NCBI GenBank assembly: GCA_003427395.1
Contig: BFEA01000752.1
Span: 473,638 to 498,433, forward strand
Length of the DNA: 24,796 nt
DNA from: Chara braunii
Lineage: Eukaryota > Streptophyta > Charophyceae > Charales > Characeae
Direction of reading: 5' to 3'
The position numbers and the translations under genes were made by a program. The notes beneath the pieces were generated by a model. It was not told the origin of the DNA and did no database searches. It saw only the letters and a program-made list of their open reading frames with translations. Position 1 is the stretch's first letter; each line of letters begins with the position of its first letter. Shown here in pieces: positions 18,361 to 24,796 of this stretch.

Positions 18361-18828
18361 TCTCCTTCTTTCCATTCACCTCCTCTAGTATCTTGGAGTT
18401 GAAATACCAATCTTAATGATGTTTTTCCTCACTTGGCTATGACTCATTTCTCTCTCAAGCTTTTCTCCTTCTTCCTCCTTAGTCCTTCCCTGACTATGGC
18501 AAACTCCTATCACTGTGGCTATGGAGTCCTTCCCTCTTGGAGGGCTAATGGGACTCTCTCTAGCCTCTCTTTTTTCCTTACAACCAGGGGGATATGGCGG
18601 ACCACCACCCTAGGCCAGCCTCACTACCACCAGTCCCTACAACTCCCCACATTAGCTCACAGCCTCCTCTAAGCTCCCAAACTCGCAGCGGTTCCCCTCC
18701 TCTCACTCCAAGTGAGTAGAGTGTCATTGTGAGCTCACTTGGGCAGCATGGGCACTCCTCATGCAAATGTGAGTGTGACGGACTGAAATCTCAGCTTATG
18801 TAGGATGAAACCAGCACTCCGGCCAGCC
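18361..18828. other. Non-coding stretch, nothing recognised
   Basis: Pyrimidine-rich with scattered GGCTATGG and CTATGGC words like those in the E3 LTRs, but no alignable copy. No gene is supported. Confidence 0.4.
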
Positions 18829-20421
18829 CATGGGTCTCCCCATGTGCCTTGAGGTGAACTGAGGTACCCCCAAGGCCAATTTTCACCACTAGGCCTCTTC
18901 GGGGGCACCTAAGCCTCATTTTGGCCAAGTACATGCAGTCTGAGTGATTGGTACCAGCTCGGCCTGCCTCTTGGCCCTTGTCAAGCCTCTTTTTCATTTT
19001 CAAATGTTGCCCCCTTGAGTGCAAATGCCCAAGGGGCAGCCTTGCTTGAAAGAAAAAAACCTTGTGGGTCTTTGTCTCGATTTTTGCTGACTCTACCGCA
19101 TTTTGGGTTGGTCGAGATATTTTTCCACATCTCGGAGCAATCTCAGCCTTGGATCTAGCCGAGATCCAAGGTCAACATAATTCCCAGCTGCCCCCAAGTG
19201 GTCCTTTCTTCAATTTTGAGCTCCTATGCTCACTTTTTCGATTTTTGGTGCATCTGGCCTCGTTTTGGGGCCAAATGCGCAGTTTTCGTTTTTTCCCTCC
19301 TTTGTTTCTTTCCATTTTGGGTTGCCAACTCATTCCGGAGTTGGCCGTTTGAGCTGGCCCCACAAAAAACAGCCATATGCTCTCAACCATGAGGTCTGAT
19401 CTCAGATCCATGACCCACAAAAAAAAACGGCCAACTCTCTTTTGCATTTTCTCTCATTTTGGTCTTTTTAATTCAGATTTTGTACTCTGCAATCCGGAAT
19501 GCCCTCCACTAAATCCGGAGGGATGAGGTCAATGTAGGGACTTGCCAATCCCTACCGTGCCAGTCCCAACTGACCCGCACATTCTCCTTCACTATTTTCT
19601 CCCCCTTTGTTTACTTCTCCCTCCTTTTTCTCCCCTTTTTCTTTCTTTTTCTTTTATTTCTCCTGCGACAAGTGTTAAGCAGTTCTGCAACCTCTTTCTA
19701 GGCTTTAGAAACTCATTCATGGCCAGATTCATGGCCAGCAGTTGGTCGTTACAACTCGGACTGCAATAATGAAGCCCACATGCTCATGAGGGTTTTCGAT
19801 TGCCTCCGTTTTCATAATTTTGAACCCCTTTGTGCTTCGTTTTTTCTTTGGCAGCTTATTTTCTGCCTAGAGCCTATTGAGGCTCTATTTCCTTGTGCCT
19901 TACTAGTCCGAGATATCTCGGACTGCTGGCCAGCCCTCCCATTATCATTATTTTGCTTTTTTTTCTCTCATGACGCTCCCGTTTGATCCCACTAGTGGTG
20001 CTAATATTTTCCACTGTCAATATCTCGATCTTGACGGTGGCGTTTTCTTTGCGTGACCATTCTACATATTGGCTCATGGTTCCCTTGGGACATCTCAAGT
20101 CCCTGCCACTCTCCCTGTGATAGTTCCATTTTGTCCCGCCGGTAGTCCGCCGGCGCATGTTTGACTTTTCGACTATTTTTATTTAGGCCCATTTAGTCCC
20201 CGGCATCGTCCCGGACGACGTCCCATTTTTATTTTGGGACTTCCTTTTCCCTGCCAGTCCCAATATCCCCTCCCCAAGTGCCTCATGTTCGCCGATTATT
20301 CTCGGCCGCGAGATCCTCATCTCACGGTTGTGGCTTACCGTTTCTATTTGCCTCATGCCGAAGTCACTATTTTCTAGCCGTTTGGGTTTGCCATGGCTCA
20401 TTTTTTTCTTGGCCTAGGTAT

Positions 20422-20770
20422 CCTTATGCAGTCCGTTATTTCTTGGACTGCAACTGTGGCTATTTCCGTAGTCCAACAGCCCCACAACTTGCCCCAAACT
20501 GAAAGAAAATGAAGCGCTCAATTTTCAAGTGCATCCGGGCTCAATATTGGCTCCGGATGCACCAAAAACATATGTTTTCCCTTCCCCATGCAGTCCGTTG
20601 TAACTCGGATTGTAGTAGGGGTCAATTTCCTAGTCCCATTGCCCCACAATTAGCCCAAATCTGAAGGAAAAAGAAACGGACGACCCTTAAGTGCATGCGG
20701 GCTCAATGTTGGACGCACCTAAGACATGTGTTTTACCTCCCTCAAGCAATCCGTTGTCTCTCGGTTGCAC
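20422..20770. repeat. About 160-bp tandem repeat with covarying hairpin
   Basis: Units start at about 20428, 20590 and 20746 (spacing 162 and 156). Shared words are GCAGTCCGTT, GCCCCACAA, CCCAAA.CTGAA, AAGTGCAT.CGGGCTCAAT and GCACC. Each unit opens with a hairpin whose arms differ between units while mostly still pairing. The third unit is cut short by the 20772 hairpin. Confidence 0.7.
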
Positions 20771-20771
20771 G

Positions 20772-20803
20772 GCGGTCCTTCTTCTTTCGGGAAGAAGGGC
20801 CGC
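20772..20803 (+). other. Strong hairpin with UUCG-like loop, then CTTTT
   Basis: GCGGTCCTTCTTC (20772-20784) pairs with GAAGAAGGGCCGC (20791-20803), 13 bp with a single T-G wobble, loop TTTCGG, followed by TTTT. It looks like a terminator or a structured RNA end. No transcription unit upstream is known. Confidence 0.6.
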
Positions 20804-21000
20804 TTTTACCATTTTCTTGCAACCCTCTTACTACTCTGCTAGTCCCTTCTTGGTCTCGTGGTTCCGACGGTCCAGGGCATCCTCTAGGCCCCTAGGCCCC
20901 GGCCCTTATGCCTTAGCCTTTCATCCTTTCCTATCTCTCTTTCCTCCTGTTTTCTCTACCGTGCACAATTCTGCCACATACCGTTTCTTAAGGGTCATGA
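20804..21000. other. Left flank of E2, boundary not resolved
   Basis: GC-rich with short palindromic words (CCTAGGCC). I see no LTR start or PBS before the E2 gag frame opens at 21001, so the 5' end of E2 seems deleted. Confidence 0.35.
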
Positions 21001-22065
21001 CTTATCTCAGGACCCACCGGTCCCGACACCGGCCCCTCCGACCTCGCCGATCATGTCAGCGTCTTGGAGATAGACGTGGGAACACTCAAAACCGGGGCAC
21101 AACGGCTTGAGCAGCAGGTTTGCGCAGCAACAACCGGCCCTAGCACATCGTCACGAGAGAACATTCCCAAATTTGACGAGTTCCCGATCTTCTGAGATGC
21201 ATCGAAGACGGAACCTATACCGTGGTGACGCCAGTTCGAACTCAAGTTGGACATCCATGGGGTCGGCGACAACGATCGACACACATACTTGTACTCACCA
21301 TCAGGAGGTGGGCGTCAAGCATGGCTGGACAACATGCTGTCCGCACACGCATGGACAGTCTCCGAGCTGCATAACTTCTTCACCTGGGCCGATCTCACGG
21401 CGGCATGGAAGAAACATTTCCAAGTGGAACCGCCTGAGCATCATGCGATGGACAAGCTGCTGATATTCTCTTAGAACAACATGTCGAACGGAGACTGGAT
21501 ATTTGAGTACCAACGCTTAGCGAGCACGCCAAAGTTGTCGATGACCTTCGATTGCATCAAACTCTTTTTCATTAAGAGGTCATGCCCAGCTTTGCAAAAT
21601 GTGTGGACTCAAGTCGCCGAGAACCTCAACCCAAGTGAGGAACTCTTCAACAAGGTCGCGTAGATCATCGTGAAGAACTTGGAAGCCAAGCATATTGGTC
21701 GTTCGTCAACTGTCGGCCAGGGCGCGTATCAGCATCGGCCGAAAGTGGTCGTGGTCGTGGCGGCAATGTCGAGCGACCCTTCAACTTCGAACAAGGCTGC
21801 CTCGTGTGACGAGGGAGACAGATTAGCAACTGTCCGGAATGGTGGCCGCCCCGTCAAAGGACGAGGTCGCGGCAAAACGAAGACAAACACCACTTCTTCC
21901 GAGCCCGGACAAGCAACTCCAACTCAAGAACCTTGGACACATTATGGTCTTACGGAGCGCGGGTATCACGTCCGCACCAAGTACCGCTATTGTTTGTGGT
22001 GCAACAACTCAGTGTATGATATCGCAAGCTGCACAACCAAGGGCACTTCCCAGTCGGGAAAGTGA
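21001..22065 (+). pseudogene. E2 gag, multiply interrupted
   Basis: A single frame carries the protein through four in-frame stops: TGA 21193-21195 (after EFPIF), TGA 21226-21228 (after IPW, where a second Trp fits), TAG 21472-21474 (after LLIFS) and TAG 21661-21663 (after NKVA). It ends at TGA near 22063. Seen are a coiled-coil-like start (VSVLEIDVGTLKTGAQRLEQ), the gag capsid region (AWLDNM, FTWADLTAAWKKHFQVEPPE, DWIFEYQRLAS) and a basic Gly/Arg-rich stretch (GRPVKGRGRGKTK). The zinc knuckle has lost its His: CLWCNNSVYDIASC has Tyr in that place. The copy is dead. The N-terminus seen in E1 is missing. Confidence 0.8.
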
Positions 22066-22341
22066 GCACCGCCGAGAGTGATGCGACGACACTCTCGACG
22101 CCTTCGAAACCGGTTGCCATGCGGGTAACTTCCCTCGGTTCCGGGGCACATGCGGAAGTCGTAAGTCCTCCCATTCTTCATTCTTTCGAGGACTATGCTG
22201 CCCGACTCGTACCTTCGCTGAATTCACGAGCCCAAGGACAGGGTGTATGTGCGGTTTCTTCTTCGTTCAGAAGCAACGGCATTGAGTCGACTTTAGGTGG
22301 ACCTTCACAGGATTCGGCGAGCGCGTTTAATATAAGAGGAC
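22066..22341 (+). other. E2 gag-pol spacer
   Basis: Between the gag stop and the open pol frame. A second frame (22062-22484) has protein-like composition (SFEDYAARLVPS) and overlaps the start of pol, so this is probably coding DNA displaced by indels. I do not see a clean frameshift signal here. Confidence 0.4.
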
Positions 22342-23562
22342 TTGAACCCGTTGACGCCCGAGGATTTTGCGTGGCTTCCTCTCCCTTCCACCGGCTGCTT
22401 ACTCGAACCGCAAAGCGCACCACTAAGCGCTCATCTCCATACATACTTGGCCTTCTATGCACCACCAACTTCGCCAATGGATGACGAAGTCGCGGTGGGG
22501 GACATCCTTGCATATGTTACCAAGGTGGCCCGCGAGTTTCACACGCAGCGGTACGATGATAACAACGCACCGCTCCTTTATATCTGCATCCAAGTTGGGC
22601 AAGCATCCCGCAACGCTTTGCTGGACAGCAACGCGACTCGCAACTTCATTAGTCAGTCCTTTGTCCAAAGGGCCGGCCTTGGCCCACAAGTTCGAAGGAA
22701 GCCACACCCGACGACGATCAAGTTGGCAGACGGTAGGACGCAACAACTCCTTGACCGCTACATCGAGGCCATACCGATCTATTTTCCACCTCATGCATGC
22801 GAACCGGTGACGTTTGACGTCTTGAACACGGACTTCGACATCATTTTGGGTATGCCTTGGCTTGCAAGTGCGGATCACACGGTCAACTTCCATCGGCGGA
22901 CGCTTACGATCCGCGACGCCTTTGGCGCCGAAGTGCCATGTACCATCCCTCTTCCGCACCCTTCGATCCGGTGCCAAGTTGTGACGGCCAAGTCATTCCA
23001 GGCTACGTGCGCTTATGAGCGGCCTGACGAAATAGGCCTATATTTTCTTGGAACCGTCGCGGTCGCCGAATCTCCACCCACGGACCTGTCTTCGGACCCC
23101 CGTGTGGTACGGTTGCTTGACGAATTCGCCGACATCGAGTCACCTACCGATGTGGTGTCCGATCAGCCGATCTCTCATGAGATCATTCTCGAGGACGGTG
23201 TCGTGCCGCCGAAAGGTTGCATCTATCGCAGGAGCAAGGAGAAACTTACAATACTCTGCGCGCAGCTCGGCGACTTGTTGGACAAAGGCTGGATCCGGCC
23301 TAGTAGTTCACCATATGGTGCGCGATTTCTCTTGGTATGGAAGAAGAACAAGGATCTTCGCCTATGCATCCATTACCGCAAGCTCAACGCACAAACCGTC
23401 AAGAACGCGAGACCTCTTCCTCGTAGTGATGACCTTCTGGAGCGTTTCGGCGGCTCAATTTTTTTTTTGAAAATTGGATTTGAAGTCGGGATATCATCAG
23501 ATTTCGATACGCCCGCAAGATCGCTACAAGACCGCATTCAAGACACGGTGAAGGGGCCGTAC
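22342..23562 (+). pseudogene. E2 pol: protease and partial reverse transcriptase
   Basis: The frame is open after a TAA just upstream; its first codon is TTG, so the true start is uncertain. The protease has DSNATRNF (residue 95) where the family has D-S/T-G, so the catalytic Gly is replaced, followed by DFDIILGMPWL. RT begins with PPKGCIYRRS, KGWIRPSSSPYGARFLLVWKK, CIHYRKLNAQTVKN and PLPRSDDLLERFGG. A homopolymer indel near 23458-23475 shifts the frame. In the next frame motif A reads normally (KLDLKSGYHQIS, then RYKTAFKTR), then meets a TGA (about 23549) at the deletion junction. Motif B, YxDD, RNase H and integrase are absent. Confidence 0.82.
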
Positions 23563-23564
23563 CG

Positions 23565-23674
23565 TGACGGACTTTCGAGCCTTGGTCGACCCCACTGCGG
23601 GCCCCACTTGCCTCGACCCACCCACGCTCATGCTCAGGGTGCGGGTCGTTCGTCCCAGGGGCACCCCCACCTAG
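23565..23674 (+). pseudogene. E2 pol-family C-terminal tail
   Basis: The frame at 23570 gives DFRALVDPTAGPTCLDPP and so on, ending at TAG 23672-23674, and matches the E1 tail (5011-5115) nearly codon for codon. It is in the same frame as the displaced RT motif A, separated from it by the TGA at the junction. I know of no domain here; I infer that it is the C-terminus of the full-length polyprotein. Confidence 0.65.
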
Positions 23675-23719
23675 TGCTTTGAGATGGATGGGGGCGGGCC
23701 AGTTGCGAGAGGGCTTTAC

Positions 23720-23728
23720 ATTGGGGGA
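23720..23728 (+). other. E2 polypurine tract
   Basis: TTGGGGGA directly before TGTAGCTC, the same arrangement as in E1 at 5160-5171. Confidence 0.55.
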
Positions 23729-24699
23729 TGTAGCTCCGCTCTCGCGTCAAGATGGTAGCTTTTTGGCACTCGTGGCGTTTTCTCGGTTCAGTTAAGTCTG
23801 ACCAGGCAATTGCTCCTTCCAATACGCAAGCAGTCCAGGGGGTTTATTGAAGGTTTGTCTTTTTATCATGCGCAGGCCAAGCGTCATCCATTGGGCCACG
23901 CACCTTTTCACTAAGTCTAGTGGCTCAAGACAGCCCCCACGGCATCCTTGGGGTGGGGTGGCATCGCCCGGACCCCTAGCCGCTATGTATTTTTTTTTGC
24001 TTGAGCCACCAACATTGCATTCACCTATCCATGACTGCCCTTAGTCCTTCCGGGCTTGCATTGCATTCAAGAGAGCCATTGCATTCGATCATCACACAAG
24101 CCCCATCCCGGCGTCCACCACTCATTCAAGCATCCGACCATCCAACCCATCCCGCATTCATAGTTTAAGCGGGGTCTATGTCCTTCCCTCGTGGCTTTCA
24201 CTATTCCCGCCCGTCTCCGGCAGACGAAGTCCCATCCAGACCACCCCAGGCTACTCACCTGCGCAAGACCACACAAAGCAAAAGCCAGGTACAATCCCCG
24301 ATGGGGTCAACACATCGCCCCTCCAACAAGCCTAAGTTCCTTTTGCCTTTGATGATCCTTTGGTTATCTTTCCCTTCACTCAAGCAAGCCATGCCTTCAC
24401 CTTAGTCATGCAGTCGGGGAAGATGGTTGAGTCAAACTGACCTCGTTACAAAAACAACACTTCTTTTCGCTTCCCCAAAAGCTCTCGGCAGTCCCGTATC
24501 CTATCCTTCTTGGTGGCACACGGGACCGACAACCCCTCCCTTGCCCTCGCTTTCTACCAAGTGAGACCTAAGTTTTTTTCCGTTCGTTCCCTGGCAATAT
24601 AACGGGTGAGGGTAGAGGCATATGCCATGGAGGGGAAGGAGTGAAGGAAGAGGTAAGGGTTAAATGGTTTGAAGGAATGAGAAAAGAAGGAGAGAGAAT

Positions 24700-24787
<88 letters not shown>

Positions 24788-24796
24788 TCACATCCT
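23729..24796 (+). mobile_element. E2 3' LTR-like region (incomplete)
   Basis: Aligns with E1 5171-6300, with substitutions and short indels spread evenly. It contains a long GA run at 24704-24782 and continues past the window end. It begins TG; the other terminus is not visible. Confidence 0.6.
24704..24782. repeat. (GA)n microsatellite in E2 3' region
   Basis: Pure GA run, about twice the length of its E1 counterpart at 6245-6280. Confidence 0.96.

Larger units (their letters stand above)
18829..20803. repeat. Cluster of about 18 short hairpins and palindromes
   Basis: Perfect or near-perfect inverted repeats with short loops follow one another: 18829-18844, 19008-19038, 19147-19171 (10 bp), 19324-19345 (8 bp), 19534-19555 (7 bp), 19868-19887 (8 bp), 19905-19924 (20-bp palindrome) with 19925-19934, 19989-19998, 20011-20040 (10 bp, one G-T), 20137-20155, 20206-20218, 20220-20240, 20306-20327, 20427-20452 (8 bp), 20529-20562 (10 bp), 20590-20613, 20746-20768, 20772-20803 (13 bp, one G-T). 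They are separated by T-rich DNA. No coding frame of natural composition spans the region. I cannot assign it to a known element class. Confidence 0.7.
21001..24796 (+). mobile_element. Element E2: truncated Ty3/gypsy, same family as E1
   Basis: In order: partial gag, protease, RT up to just past motif A, a deletion junction near 23550-23565, the pol-family tail (23570-23674), polypurine tract, and 3' LTR-like region that runs off the window. The tail and 3' region align with E1 from 5011 on. The 5' LTR, PBS and gag N-terminus are not present. E1 keeps the gag start and loses the rest, E2 keeps the middle; they are complementary deletion products of one family. Confidence 0.8.

Noticed and set aside
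18024-18410. Overlapping Arg/Lys-rich and Phe/Ser-rich frames on both strands
   Set aside because: They are translations of the GAA/GGA simple repeat.
4876-21663. Genetic code change with TAG read as Gln, as in some ulvophyte algae
   Set aside because: E2 also has TGA stops at Trp-like and other positions, there are frameshifts and large deletions, and TAG ends several frames normally. Decay explains all of it.
23471-23490. Apparent loss of the RT motif A Asp in E2 (KIGF)
   Set aside because: In the next frame the same bases read KLDLKSGYHQ, so the Asp codon is intact and the fault is an upstream homopolymer indel.

Overview
The window reads as repeat-rich nuclear DNA of a plant or green alga. 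Evidence: Ty3/gypsy (chromovirus-type) LTR retrotransposons primed by initiator tRNA-Met, GTAAGT-type splice sites, long microsatellites, tandem satellites and no dense bacterial-style coding. The gag and pol tails resemble, from memory only, retroelement families of the charophyte Chara braunii. I treat that as a guess. There is no intact cellular gene. The only candidate host sequences are one internal exon (746-972, minus) that I cannot name and a degenerate U6 snRNA copy (333-446).

Layout. 1-1574: GA repeat, purine-rich DNA, U6-like copy, orphan exon, AC repeat. 1575-3481: old plus-strand LTR related to the LTRs of element E3, followed by a PBS-like site and a nested hairpin, then a TGAT repeat and AT-rich DNA. 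4513 to about 6300: element E1 (plus), a gag N-terminus joined in frame to a pol-family tail, polypurine tract and LTR-like 3' region. 6428-7058: 53-bp minisatellite. 7213-7285: 9-bp repeat. 7829-7927 plus 16894-17957: a 91-bp satellite split by element E3. 7928-16893: E3 (minus), complete at its ends, with two LTRs, PBS, polypurine tract, CATT target duplication, gag and pol. 18096-18360: GAA-rich tract. 18829-20803: about 2 kb holding roughly 18 short hairpins and palindromes and no recognisable gene. 21001-24796: element E2 (plus), gag to partial RT, then the same tail and 3' region as E1.

How the parts relate. E3 landed inside one monomer of the 91-bp satellite. Its gag ends in TAG directly on a GGGAAAC heptamer followed by a bulged hairpin, and pol lies in the -1 frame, so the expression signal of the element is still readable. 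All three elements are defective. E3 has lost the RT fingers and palm in frame, E2 stops just after RT motif A, and E1 has no pol. None encodes a YxDD box, so any mobility would need enzyme supplied in trans. Seven of nine in-frame stops are TAG, mostly where Gln (CAG) is plausible, which suggests C-to-T decay. All ambiguous bases (N) fall in the E3 LTRs, in or next to the stretch where the two LTRs show no called difference. That points to assembly conflict or gene conversion.
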